The position numbers were made by a program, and so were the translations under genes. From the NCBI GenBank assembly GCA_035578155.1, contig JAPWDM010000004.1, positions 41,349,551-41,413,550 of the forward strand: a DNA stretch of 64,000 nucleotides. The letters run 5' to 3'. The stretch comes from Brachynemurus nebulosus (lineage: Eukaryota; Arthropoda; Insecta; Neuroptera; Myrmeleontidae). The notes beneath the pieces were generated by a model. It had not been told where the DNA came from. It saw only the letters and a program-made list of their open reading frames with translations, and did no database searches. This document shows positions 12,259 to 24,530 of this stretch, one piece after another; position 1 is the first letter of the stretch; each line of letters opens with the position of its first letter.

Positions 12259-12302
<44 letters not shown>

Positions 12303-12303
<1 letters not shown>

Positions 12304-14124
12304 TTGAGGTGTTTTATCAGGTATGATTTTACGCTATCGGAGCTTGGACTATAATATTCATTTGACTAAAAAGGGATTATTTATTACAAACATAAACGGT
12401 TTTTGTGTGACTTGTAAGAAATTTGGTGAAAACGTTGAAAGTGCAAAAATCTTGAATGAGTTCTTCAACAAAACACGTCTGATACCTGGAATATTATTTT
12501 TTCGGCATTTTTGTGAAAAAATTGGTTTTTTGTAAAGGTTTTTCCAAATTTAAAAGTCTGCAACATTTTTTTACACCATTGAAAAGAGGAGAAAAATTAC
12601 ATAAAAATGGTTTCTAAACCATTAGAATTTTTCTAAACCATTAGAAACCAAATTCGCTATGTTATGCAGGATGCTGCGACAGGGGTATTTGTCATAGTTG
12701 ATTGATTGAGGGTGGCGGACTAGGTCTATCCCATGTTGATGACATAATCACAATTTTTAAAATTCAATTTATTGTCAAAAGTTTAATCAGTTTATTAAAA
12801 TGTTTCAAACTATACACTTATTTATATTAATTTTTTCTAACACCAACAATATAAATACGTCTTGTTTCAACCAAAGTCGGAAGAAGTATACATAATGTTT
12901 ATAAACGATTAAATAACATTCGACGTAAAACTAAAACTATAAACTAAACTAGGTTTAAATTAAAGGTTTGCGCTTCAAGTGAACAACCACGATACTCAAG
13001 TACGTTACGACTATTTGAATCGAAATACTAAATGTACGTTATCGCTTCAAGTTGTATTCGGCTGTTATAAAAAGCTTGAAAAAAACAGAATTTAAATAAA
13101 TTTTTTTTTATTTTGACAAAAAAATTTTCGCAAAACGTATGTCATAATGATGTTGTTACAATATTGTGTCATACGTTACTTTAAATTTAACTTATATGTT
13201 ATTACATGTTACGTCAAATACGGGTGGAGTCAAAGACATGTAAAACCATTTTGATAAATGTACCGCGAACATAATCTCTAAAAAAATATTTCTCAGCTTC
13301 ATTTGCAATAATTGTTATTTTGATGGCTTTAATAACTGACGATAAAACTGATCGAGGAATTTGAAGATTTGAGTTGACTATTCGCAAACGATTTCCGATC
13401 CACTGAGTACCCGGATATCTACACCAATCCCCAAAGAAATATTTTTTGGACATTTAATTTTCTTTAATTATGATGCACCCGGAAAAACATTCTAAAAAAA
13501 ATTGTATATTGTAACGATCATAGTATGAAACCTACAAAAAAATGTTGGCGAATGTACCATTAATATAATTTAAAACAAAAAAAAAATGTTTCAGACATTT
13601 AATTGTTACTTAACCGTGACGCACCTGGAAAAAAATTCTGAAAAAATTATGTATTTTGGTAATTGTATCAGAGCTACATACAAGTTGATGAAAAAAATAT
13701 TGAAAAATTAGAAGGGGAACATTATAGAAGTATCTGAAACATAAAAAATTCAGTCAAACCCGTCAAGCCATTCGAAAAGTATAATTTTTTTTCGATTTAA
13801 AAAAATATTAATTCTTACCCTTAAGGGGTAAGTGTTTAAGGGCTGAAACTTAATAAAATTGAATATTATATCGGTAGTAGTTAGCAGCAAAAAACAACAC
13901 AATTCGTGCGGAGGTATTCTACCCAAGTTTATTCGCCTATAGCTTTTAATATAATTACCTATAACAAAATTTCAATAATATATAATTTTGAAGAAAAAAA
14001 ATTGGGAAATATAACTAAATCTAAATGCGTTCGTTATTTAAACGAATGTAAACAAAATATTATAAAAGTTAAAATGTAATATTGTTTGGTTTGATTATAG
14101 ACGTACCTATTTGTTGGTGATAAC
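12303..14124. other. intergenic, no gene recognised
   Basis: After the LINE tail lies the remainder of the composite element to 12,690. Between 13,210 and 13,800 a segment with GACATTTAATT and GCACCYGGAAAAA occurs twice at about 147-bp spacing (near 13,450 and 13,597), a diverged direct repeat. A minus-strand 79-codon frame at 13,214-13,453 has no recognisable domain and is not annotated as a gene. Confidence 0.5.
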
Positions 14125-14816
14125 CAGTGTTGTGCTTATCTAGATAACGTTATTTGAAATTTTATCTAGATAACGTTTCCATTATCTATTATTTTTTATC
14201 TAGATATTTTTGAAAGAAGCTATCTCTTATCTTTTTATTAAGCGGAGAAAAAAGATAAGATAACAACAATACATACTGAAAAAAAGAAAAGAAAATTGAA
14301 ATGAAAAAAGAAAATTGAAACTAAATTCACCATTTCTCTATATTCGCTAACTGATATGATAGAATTCTTTGGAAACCGATTAAAATGCAACCAATTTGGA
14401 CATTTGTTACGTTGCAATAATTATTTCCGACTATTTGGCTGACCATGTAATGCACATAAACATCGACATTTTTTTGAGCTTTAGGAAATGTTTAAAAGCA
14501 CTTGTAAATAGAATTCTTGTAGTCTGAATTCTAGTAGTAAATCTTTCTTTAACATTTTTGTTATTTATTATAATTCACACATCTTTCTGCGGACCTGTGA
14601 GGAACTTTCGCGCCCCGGCACCGGTCCGTGGATTGATGGTTGAGAAACACTAACCTTGTGCAGTATTCCTGTAAACATTATCTTATCTGCTGTCTAAAAT
14701 TTTATCTAGATAACGGCTAAGTTATCTGTTATCGTGATCTAAGTGTTTTAAATTAGGTTATCTATTATCTGTTTTCTCGATAATAAAATTCGATACCTTG
14801 CTTTATCACTATACTG
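14125..14816. mobile_element. non-autonomous hAT-type element, 692 bp
   Basis: The left terminus CAGTGTTGTGC and right terminus complement CAGTATAGTG form short hAT-style TIRs. They are flanked by 8-bp direct repeats GTGATAAC (14,117-14,124) and GTAATAAC (14,817-14,824), one mismatch apart. Sub-terminal DNA is dense in TATCTAGATAAC-type palindromes at both ends (14,137-14,290 and 14,690-14,800). No transposase remains. Boundaries were read directly. Confidence 0.8.
14608..14651. mobile_element. terminus of a second hAT family nested inside
   Basis: The segment GGCACCGGTCCGTGGATTGA followed by TGGTTGAGAAACACTA resembles the complement of the CAGTGGTTCTCAACC-type terminus known from Charlie-like hAT elements. 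Only this end was recognised. It lies inside the larger hAT element. Confidence 0.45.
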
Positions 14817-14934
14817 GTAATAACTAGTCAGTAATACGTAAGTGATAAATGTAGACAGTACAATGTGTCGTTACTACCATGTGTTACTTAAATATGATTG
14901 GAATTTTAAAAATACCAAGAATTTATTCTACATT

Positions 14935-17090
14935 TCTCATCTATACTACTACAAAAAATTAAAGGAGCAAAAAAAAAAAATTGTTAATTTTTTAGTGATT
15001 TTTGAAGGGCTGTATTTACCTGAAAAATGGTCGCATCGAGATGATGAAAAAAGCATTCTCAAGCCCCAAGATTCTAGTTTTGATATCTTTCGTCCAAAAA
15101 TTTTTAGGAGTGACAGTTATCAAGCAATAATTCTAAGGAATAACACCAAAAAAAATTTTTACTAATTTTTTGCTCTTTTTTTTCGGTGTAGGGGCTTGAA
15201 AAACTTTTTTACAGTAAAACCATGGTATTGACTTGATAGCCTGTTTATTCAGCTTCACTTTCCTTTTTAAAATTTTTCTCTACGTTGAGTATTTCCAGAG
15301 ATATCCGATTTTGAATGCAAAAGGATCCTTTTAGCTTTAACCATCGATATCTCAGTAATAAGCTTATGCCGCGCACTTCCGGAAAAAAATTTCAAAGTTA
15401 TAATATTAAGTCTACAGGTAGTTAACTGGGGGGTGACTGTGTCGAATAGTCGTACTATTTGGGTAGTTCGAGAAGTTCTTCTTCATGGAAAATAATTTAA
15501 GTCAATTAGAATGACGTAGAAATTGAATTCTTGGATTCAAAATTCAGTTTGAGCAACATTGGAGAGGAGGTGAGTCACTCTCTTAAATTACATACTAGTT
15601 TTCATACACTCATTTTTACTATTAACACACTGACAGTGGCTTAAGCGAAGCAAGTTATAGGCATTCTAAACCTATTACGACTATCAAAATTTAGTTTTCG
15701 TTATCGAAAATAACAATATTTTCAAAATGTATGATACCTATAAGAAAAATTAAAAATAGCCTTTCAAATATATCATTAGCTACTAAATTATACTTTTCCT
15801 TATTAAAATCTTTTGATAGAAATAATTTAGCAGGTGTGAAGGGTACTTCTTTTCCTTATATCATCTATTTTGAAAATATCGTTATTTTCGCTATCGATAA
15901 TTTTCGATTAACGAAAACTACAATATTCGTTATCAAAAAAATTAATAAAAACCTTACATACGATAGTCCAACTTCAGAACCATTTATTGTGACATTATAT
16001 TACCCACTGTCAGTGTGTTAAGGGTAAAAATACTAAAAATGAGTGTATGAAAACTAGTATGTAATTCAAGAGGGTGACTCACCCCCTCTTCATTGTTGCT
16101 CAAACTGAATTTTGAATCCAAGAATTCAATTTCTACGTCATTCTAATTGTTCTAAATTATTTTCCATGAAGAAGAACTTCTTGAACTACCCAAATAGTAC
16201 GACTATTCGACACAGTCACCTCCTATCCAAATAGTACGACTATTCGACACGGTCACCTCCTAGTTAACTACCCCTAGACTTAATGTTAGAATACTGAGCA
16301 AAAACAGGTTAATTAGATTTTTTAACGTAGATTTCAAATCTGTAAACAAAATTTTTATATTGTTTATTTTTCACTCCCCTTTTTGCAAAATTAAACCCCA
16401 AATTTTAACCCCCAACTACGCCTGTTGATGTAGTTTGAAAAAATTTCATTTCAATAGATAGCTCTTTAAAAGAGAGCAGTATCGTCAATTTAAACTTTTG
16501 CTCTATCTCTTACTATTTTCGAGAAATTTGAAAAATTAAATTTTTACCCAAATTTTTGAAGGGCGATTTCACCCCTTCAAGCCGTTTTTCCGCAGATAAA
16601 AAAATACGTGTCATTTATTTTTTAGTATTCTACAACATATTTAAGTTTCATCAAAATCGATAGGTCCGGCCTCGGGATCTTTATTTGTAAAATATCGATG
16701 GTTAAAACTAAAAGGATCCTTTTGCATTCAAAGTTGGATATCTCCGGAACAATTCAACGTAGCGAAAAATTTTAAAAAGGAAATTGAAACTGCATAAGCG
16801 GGTTATCAAGCTGATACCATGGTTTTACTATAAAAATAATTTTGAAGCCCATAGACCGAAAACAAAAGAGTAAAAATTTTTTTGTGTTATTGCTTAGAAT
16901 TGCTCGATAACTGTCCCTCCTAGAAAAGTTTGAACGAAAGATCTCAAAACTAGAATCTTGGAGCTTCAAAATGCTTTTTCTTTCATCTCGATGCGACCAT
17001 TTTTCACGTAAATACAGCCCTTCAAAAATCATTCAAAAATTAACAATTTCTTTTTTTTTTTGCTCCTTTAACTTTTGTAGTAGTATGTAT
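14935..17090. mobile_element. foldback element with arms of roughly 700-780 bp
   Basis: The left arm, from about 14,941 (CTACTACAAAAAATTAAAGG), is mirrored by the right arm ending near 17,085 (CCTTTAACTTTTGTAGTAGT). Landmarks mirrored in order are AAATGGTCGCATCGAGATGA, ACCATGGT, AAAAGGATCCTTTTAGCTTT, GAATAGTCGTACTATTTGG and TGAATTTTGAATCC. The mirrored landmark CACACTGACAGTGG sits at 15,628 and about 15,998. A 350-bp centre separates the arms. The right arm carries an extra block (about 16,300-16,690) and a duplicated CGACTATTCGACAC segment. Short frames with related peptides occur in both arms as mirror images, but no protein family is recognised, so I do not call a gene. Confidence 0.7.
16330..16690. 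repeat. dispersed repeat related to 4,380-4,720
   Basis: It shares ordered segments with the block at 4,380-4,720: CGTCAATTTAAA, TTTTGCTCTATCTCTTA, a GGTTTCACCCC/GATTTCACCCC element, CAGATAAAAAAATACG, ATTCTACA and AAGTTTCATCAAAATC. Its absence from the left arm of the foldback element suggests later insertion. Class unknown. Confidence 0.6.
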
Positions 17091-19824
17091 TATATGATTG
17101 ACGGACTGAGTATCGTCAATTTGAAATCACTTTTAAAAGAACTGCGTGTATAAGTTAATCTACATTCAACTTTGGTTACTATCGATGCTGAAAATATTGA
17201 AGATTCAGGTATGAATTTTAATTTCAAATATAGGTTTAAAAAGTTTTTTATTTTTAAATATACCAAGAATGCGAATTAAAAATTTCTCTTTACAATTAAA
17301 AGTTAAAACATTTAATACAGATTTACTAAGAGACAAGTGAAATTAATTGAAGTGCTTCGTATTATTAATCACTCTTTTGTGATTTAATTGAATTAATTAA
17401 ACTTTTAAATAATGAGTATAGCATTTTTGAAAAGGACAATTTTCATTTCAAAGTGAATCATTATGATTATTTCAGCGTCAAATTCATTTTGTCTCATTCA
17501 TTTATTACACTACATTACAGCATTATTATCTACACATACCATTTACTTACGATGGTATTTCATCTTTGCTACTATGTATTATCCTTAATAATTCATTTTA
17601 AATAACACTGTCATTCACGATATGTATTTGATTAGTTAACATAAATTCAAGTTCACATATGTATGTAGTAATATAATAAATATAATAATATTAAAAACCA
17701 CGGCCTTTTCTGTGGAGTGTTCACCGCTGCCGATAACATCTAATTTAATCCCTACAGAAAAGGCTAGTACTCCCGTATTTTAACGATATTATATATATAC
17801 ATATGATAATGATAACTGTGTTTTTAAGATGTGTATAATAAAATAATAAAAATATTTTGGTCGTAAAAAAGTAAACACTAACATTGAACAAGAATTTTTT
17901 TGGAAAATTTTTGATGAGAAAATTATTATGCAAATGACAATAATTTTTGGAGTCAATTCTTGATCTTTATTACGAAAGTATCAAAATTTCGTTTGGAAAT
18001 ATGACGAAAAATCAACTGACTTTATTCAATATGGTTTTATTGGGATAATGTAATAATTTCGTTAATTTTTAATAGTTATTAATATCACTAATAAAACCAG
18101 TTGAATTTTTTGAAATTTTTTAACCTAAGTTCCCAAATATTTGGGAACTTAAGTTAAAAAATTTCAAAAAATTCAACTGGTTTTATTAGTGATATTAACA
18201 ACTATTAAAAATTAACGAATGTAAATAACTATTAAAAAAGTTGTGTGTGCTTAAAACCACATGACCGAAGCGAAAACTTCTATGACTATCTCATAGCCGA
18301 TCTGAAGTAACATCAATATATTCTTGAATATAATTTTAATGAACGAGTCGCGGTTATAGATGGATATGCGAAGCCAATAACAAATATGAGGAAAAAGAAA
18401 ATACTCGTATAATGAATTATTTTCAGTGTTCGAGATTAAATGCCACTAGGTAAGAATTAGAAACCATAAAAGTCAAAATATGGCTTAGTTTGAAATTCGG
18501 TTGAAATATCCAAAAATTAATATTGTTTTTGTCATTTTTAAGGATAATTTATTTATGTCTACAACAAAAATAATTTATGTCAGTATATTGAGTGCAATAA
18601 TACAGATATACAAATATTTGATATCAATTAAATTCATATTAAATGCAGCTTCAATTATTTTAATTTTAAAATTTATTTTGATCTATTTTTATTTTTATTC
18701 ATAGATTTATAGAATTTTAGTAGTCTGACACTTCATGGACAGATTTTAACTGAGATAATAATAATGAAAGTAAAGTGACGTTATTTTTATTTAATTTTTA
18801 GTAAATAGAAATATTTATTTAATCGTAAGAGTGCCCTTGATATTATCATTAAAGGAAAATATTATTTTTAATATCATTAATGGAAAATTTCATTAAAAAT
18901 AAGATTTCTTGGTAGTGATATGATATTGCACGCTTAACTTTATTTAACAAATAATTTGAATAATATAAAATATTAGTCAGTATGAAGGAGAAATTCTATC
19001 TGACTTTTACGTTAGTGCAAATGAATCGTTTATTTCAAAAACCAGTCAAGTGCTGAATTGTTGATTTTGAGAAAATCAAATAAAAATTCTTGGGAACATT
19101 TAAACTTTTTTGTAGAGAAGATTGCTAATTAAAAGTAATACATATTCCTAATTATTTTATGAAGAAAAAATTTTTTTATACCTCTTCTGAAAAATGTAAA
19201 ATAATAATGAAATTTGTGCACTGGACTGCTTGCTGTAATAAACAACCGTCACAATTGTAAATTAGGTATGGTCCATTTCAGTTAAATTTAACCATGCTTC
19301 GTCACTTTGAATTTAAATAAATTCCATTTTCTTGGCTTTATCTCTTTCATTATTGCATTTACGTAAATTTTAAACTTGCAGTTTGTTTTTAGAAAAGAAT
19401 AGAAGATTTATTTGTTTCAAATATAAGAATTATTTAATTTTTTAACGAAAACTCATGATCAATTGTATTTGAAATGAGGTATACAAGATACTCCTAATTT
19501 ATTAAGAAATTTGAAATTAAAACGGAAATTATGATAATTATGAAATAATAATAATGGCAATTGAACTTTTAAAAGATTTAATATCGTTTAAAAATGATTT
19601 TCAAACTTTTAAGTCCGCGATCCCTTTTGCAATTAAAAATTTCAAAAGATCCCTCAAATATATAGAAATGTCTTACCGTCACATGGGCACGGAATCGATT
19701 GATTTCTACACCAACCGATGCGTTTACCTTTTACAAAACCAAAATATATGTATAAAAATAACTCCATTTTGAATTTTTTGCCGTTTGACTGGTTTTGAAG
19801 TAAACGATTCAATTTACTTATATA
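17091..19824. other. AT-rich intergenic DNA
   Basis: No gene is recognised. The only clear structure is the long palindrome at 18,058-18,219. Short open frames here, for example 18,501-18,704, are hydrophobic AT-rich translations with no supporting signal. Confidence 0.5.
18058..18219. repeat. 162-bp near-perfect palindrome
   Basis: The arms mirror each other around 18,138/18,139 (centre CCCAAATATTTGGG) with only a couple of mismatches. Mirrored elements are TTAATTTTTAATAGTT, ACTAATAAAACCAGTTGAAT and TTTTTTGAAATTTTTTAAC. There is no spacer, so single strands could form a hairpin of nearly 80 bp. It may be a MITE or a snap-back duplication. Confidence 0.85.
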
Positions 19825-20054
19825 GGGTAAAAGCCCCCTTTGTGAAACGGTATCTAATTATGAACATTTACATATTAATGAAGTTATTTCTGAAAGAAAC
19901 GTCTGATAACAAAAATTATTATTAATAGTATGATTGTTTTTCAGTTTAAATTCACCTCGCATTTAAAGTTTCCTTACTTAATTAAAGAAATAAATATGTA
20001 AATGTCAAAACTGTTCCAGTATTAGATACCGTTCCACAAAGGGGGCTTTTACCC
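19825..20054. mobile_element. 230-bp pogo/mariner-type MITE
   Basis: The TIRs are about 36 bp. The left begins GGGTAAAAGCCCCCTTTGTG and the right is its complement, each flanked by TA (19,823-19,824 and 20,055-20,056). The inner TIR contains ACGGTATCTAAT on both sides. There is no coding sequence. Confidence 0.8.
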
Positions 20055-20493
20055 TATGTATGGAAAATTTTTTTAAAATAATTTATATTCATTAAATTTA
20101 CAACAAATAATAATAGCATAATCGTAACATAATTTTGGTAAAATAAATAATTAATTTTATTTAAAAAAAAAATTAATAAAATCACATATTCTAGGTTTGA
20201 ATCCGACACTTTACTATCCATATGCATGCATAGCGCATGTTACCCTAATCGCTGGCCTCTGCATAAGCTCGAAAACACTAAATTACTACTTATACACTAT
20301 ATTTTTGTAACTTATATTTTTGTTTAATCTTTAAATGGAAATATATTTTCAGTTTTTCAGAGGTGGACCTTAAATATTGGATTTTTTTATATTAATGTGA
20401 TCAGGATTCAGTCAAAATCAGTAAGGGATACATCTGGACTTCTTCTGGTCAATAATGATCAACTGTTACCGTTTGTTTCGTCCTACAATCATT

Positions 20494-20717
20494 CAGGGCC
20501 ATATTAACACTAAGTACCACCCTACGCACCGTGAAAAATGTCGCCCCCGCTTTTTGCTCAAATACAAGAAAATCATAACAATTCCTACTTTTTTTTCAAC
20601 TTTCTCCTAAAAAAATAACTGGCGGGAAAAAAAATACTCGTTTTCGAAAGCCCTGTTTTAAAAATCTGCCGCCCCTAGGCTATGGCCTACCTTGGCCTAT
20701 TGGATAATCCGGCCTTG
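20494..20717. mobile_element. 224-bp hAT-type MITE
   Basis: The left end CAGGGCCATATTAAC and right-end complement CAAGGCCGGATTATCC form the TIRs. Flanking 8-bp repeats are CAATCATT (20,486-20,493) and CAACCATT (20,718-20,725), one mismatch apart. The TIR style CAGGGCCGGATTA is typical of a widespread hAT MITE type (recalled knowledge). Confidence 0.8.
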
Positions 20718-20879
20718 CAACCATTACAAATTCCATTATAGCCAAAGCATTACCATTTTCATTACATTCGCGATGATTACAGATTTCTTTATATTCTGAT
20801 ACAGAGTTAGCCTCATTATAGAAGTTTTCAGTTCAAAAATTAAATTTTTGGCGTGCCTAATAATTTATTAACTTGCCAT

Positions 20880-21125
20880 TGGAAGTTATTGTAATGGGTC
20901 TGATTTTACGAATCGCTAATTTGGACATAGGTACCTCCACGTTTCAAGGTCACTAGAATCCGAATCCATTCTTTTTAGCGTGATGTATGTGTGTGCGTTC
21001 GTTAGTTCGTTCGTTCGTGAATTTTTTTGCGTCTCGCATATATCGAGAACCAACGATGGACTACTTTCAACTTTGGACTACTTTCATCTTTGATTTCATC
21101 AGTATCAACTTTGGACTACTTTCAT
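20880..21125. repeat. dispersed repeat, copy 1
   Basis: Homologous to 24,295-24,530. Shared segments are GCCATTGGAAGTTATTGTAA, GATTTTACGAATCGCTAATT, TTTCAAGGTCACTAGAATCC, a (GTTC)n run and CGTCTCGCATAT. Both copies have the same orientation. Family not identified. Confidence 0.7.
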
Positions 21126-23560
21126 TAGATGCGAATGCGATACATACTAATATCTAATATTAAAACTACATCAAAAATACTAGTTTACCTGTTTTTGTTA
21201 AAAGCCGTTACGTTAAAGCTAAAAGCTCAAATCTTAATCTAAAATCTTACATGTGCAGTCAATATTTTACTTATTATAATATCTTTAAAAATAACTTTTT
21301 AAATCGTTTTTATTTATTGTATTTATACTTTGCAATTTATATTTAAACAAAAATATTGGATACAATTTTATTATAATACTAGCTGTGGCCCGTGGTTTCA
21401 CCCACGTAAAATGATCTTAATTATTGGTCAAATGATTAGATCAATTTTAAATTAGATATTCGGAAATTCTCCACATTAATTATTTATAATGCCTAGCTAC
21501 GCTCGTCAAACGACTCTAAAGTAACAATCTTCATATTTCAATAGCATGGCTAATTTTCGCACCTTTATGTACTTAGATACCCGTATCAATAGGTAGTTTT
21601 AGTAGTATTTTAATAATACAATTAATTTCGGGCAATTTTAATATCACAATTAATTTGGCGCTTATTTGATGGCCTTCACGGACAATTCTGATCCCCAGGT
21701 TTATTGAAATTTGATATTTTAAAATTCTGAGCATAATTCTCGCCTAATAACCCTACATTAACCATATTCATATTTCTATAGCATATTTAATTTTCGTAAA
21801 ATATTGTCAAAATCCAACCGTTTAATTTTAATCCTATTAGATAGTGCTGGGGGTTAATTTTGAACTCACTTTACATTTAAATTAGTTATTCTAAATTTCT
21901 TTATAAAATCAGTTTCTTCTAGTGTTCCGTTCCGCTCGTCCAATGATCTTAAAATAGATATATTCATATTTATAGTGTACAGTGGAAACTTGATGTTTCG
22001 TCACTCTGTAACTCAGGGGATACTACGATTAGTACGGCGCCAAGATTTGATGACACTTCCTTATAGAACTTGACAAAATAAAACGAAAAACAAGAATACA
22101 ATTTTTCGAAATCTCGCTTCGTTCTCGAGATATCGATCGTTAAACTTGTATTTAAGGTTACCCTTTGCCCGAAAGTTAGGCTAGTTATGACAATAAACTT
22201 CGATTTTTAATATAAAAACTAAGTGGTGAGGTTAGTCAAGGTTACCCTTTGCCCGAAGGTTAGGCCAGTTTTGACAATAAACTTCGATTTTTGATATAAA
22301 TATATTTCACCAATATTTCGCCCAATACAATATATCCGAATTTCATGAAAACTTAAATACAAGTTTAACGAATCAATATCTCGAAAACTAAGGCGAATTT
22401 CAAAATTTTTTACTTTTTATTTTTTGCTTAGAATGCCAAAATCTATCAGATCCGCTTGTCAAATTTTGTCGCCTCGGACATCGTACTCGTGTCCACATCC
22501 CATACATACAATATTTTGGAATTCAAAAACAAGTTTAACTCGAAAACGAAGCGAAATCTCGAAAAATTTTATTCTTGCTTTTCGTTTTATTTTGTCAAGT
22601 TCTATAATAAAGTGTCATCAAATCTTGGCGCCGTACTTATCGTAGTCTTGCCGTAACTCATCATATTCTACAACAATTCGTCGCTCCTAAAAAAATGTAC
22701 GTAGTGTAGTTGGTTTTCTACTTAACTTTTGAATTTTAAATAGAAAAAAATTAAAGTGTATCGTACCTAGTTGTAAAAATTCCACTAAACAACGAATTAC
22801 TCAAAATAAAGGGATATCTTCCTTTAAATAAGTAAAAATATTTAATTAATTTTTTTTTTATTATTCACTTTCAGACATATTCCATAATTCGTCTATTTCT
22901 GTAATTTATCACCCCTTCGGCCCCGACCATGATGAATTGTCGAGTTTCTACTGTATTTAATTTTAATGCCTTGAGACCTTTCCGTAGATACCCATATTGA
23001 TAACTTTAGAAGCATTTGAATTTCGAACCTTTTTTGAAGTCCGAGTGTTTTAGCGAATATTTCTGAACCTACATTAATTCGTCCAGCCATTAATTTATTG
23101 CGTCTTGTATTACTCCAGAAATCTAGGCAATAATTTTAATCTTACTTAATTTTTTCAAAATATCAATGTTTAAGTAAAATTTAGTCAAGATTCGCCGTCT
23201 TTTTTAGACCATTTTTGGGTCCCCAGCACCCCTGAGGTTCATTTCAACTTCACATTCGTTTATTTCATGACCTCAGTAATGTTTGAGCAAAATTTGGTCC
23301 AAGATCCATATATTCTAGAGAGCTTTCATTTTTCAGGATCTCAATATTATTTAAGCAAAATCTGGTAGAGTCCAACCGTTTACTTTCCAAAGTCCAGCCG
23401 TTTACTTTAGAAGTCTATATTAGAACGTAAGGTATCACGTATTCACCAGTGAACTAATTTTTGAAAGTTGCTCTGCTCGTCAAACGACTCCAGCGTAGCC
23501 ATATTCTTTTTTCAGAAATATAGGTACCTAATTTTAACAGTTTGTGACTTTTCTGTCTAC
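21126..23560. repeat. region of diverged interspersed repeats
   Basis: ACTAGCTGTGGCCCGTGGTT at 21,378 is a diverged relative of the 2,977 motif. Motifs of the form GCTCGTCAAACGACTC occur at 21,498, as a variant at 21,940, and at 23,472, each followed by an A-rich stretch and CATATTC or TCATATT. This looks like several broken copies of one repeat. No gene is recognised. Confidence 0.45.
22009..22670. repeat. foldback repeat with internal direct repeats
   Basis: The left arm (about 22,010-22,150) contains ACGGCGCCAAGATTTGATGA and TCTATAAGGAA-type sequence in complement. It is mirrored at about 22,535-22,665 by TGTCATCAAATCTTGGCGCC and CGTTTTATTTTGTCAAGTTC, and part of the arm is mirrored again at 22,350-22,430. 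Between them a segment GGTTACCCTTTGCCCGAA with ACAATAAACTTCGATTTTT occurs twice, 84 bp apart (22,154 and 22,238). Confidence 0.6.
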
Positions 23561-24249
<689 letters not shown>

Positions 24250-24294
24250 GATTATTCGTACAAAATTAAGGGCTCTCTACAAATTCCGGTAGCT

Positions 24295-24530
24295 CTAGTT
24301 CACTTACCATTGGAAGTTATTGTAATGGGACCGATTTTACGAATCGCTAATTTAGACATATCTCCACGTTTCAAGGTCACTAGAATCCAAGTCTATTGTT
24401 TTTAGCATGATGTCTGTGTATGTGTTCGTTAGTTCGTTCGTTCGTTCGTTCATTCATGAATTTTTTTTCGTCTCGCATATCTCGAGAACAAATGATGATA
24501 TCAACTTCGGACTAATTTCATTCGATATGT
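24295..24530. repeat. dispersed repeat, copy 2
   Basis: Second copy of the repeat at 20,880-21,125, same orientation, with the (GTTC)n run expanded here. It abuts the (AT)n tract. Confidence 0.7.

Larger units (their letters stand above)
9140..12302 (+). mobile_element. 5'-truncated LINE with intact ORF2 and (TTA)n tail
   Basis: The copy begins inside the C-terminal part of ORF1, contains a full-length uninterrupted ORF2 and ends in a (TTA)n tail at 12,261-12,302. The exact 5' junction is between about 9120 and 9167. The lack of disabling mutations in 2.9 kb, beside many heavily decayed elements, suggests a young insertion. Endonuclease and RT motifs place it in the CR1/Jockey-type group. 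Clade assignment needs a tree. Confidence 0.8.
7577..12690. mobile_element. composite element bounded by 39-41 bp inverted repeats
   Basis: The left end at 7577-7615 reads AAATACCCCTGTCGCAGCAT and continues CTGCATAACATAGCGAATTT. The right end at 12,650-12,690 is its complement with one extra C. A third isolated copy of the motif lies at 49,521-49,560. Inside are a tandem array (about 7640-8400), an inverted-repeat block (8430-9080), a LINE insertion (9140-12,302) and about 340 bp of unassigned DNA. Without the LINE the element would be about 1.95 kb. No transposase is visible and no target duplication was identified, so the class is unknown. Confidence 0.55.

Noticed and set aside
7577..12690. 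Helitron
   Set aside because: It has inverted ends rather than the 5'-TC/CTRR-3' structure with a terminal hairpin, and no Rep/helicase frame.
13214..13453. 79-codon minus-strand frame
   Set aside because: No domain, no promoter signals, and it overlaps a diverged direct repeat.
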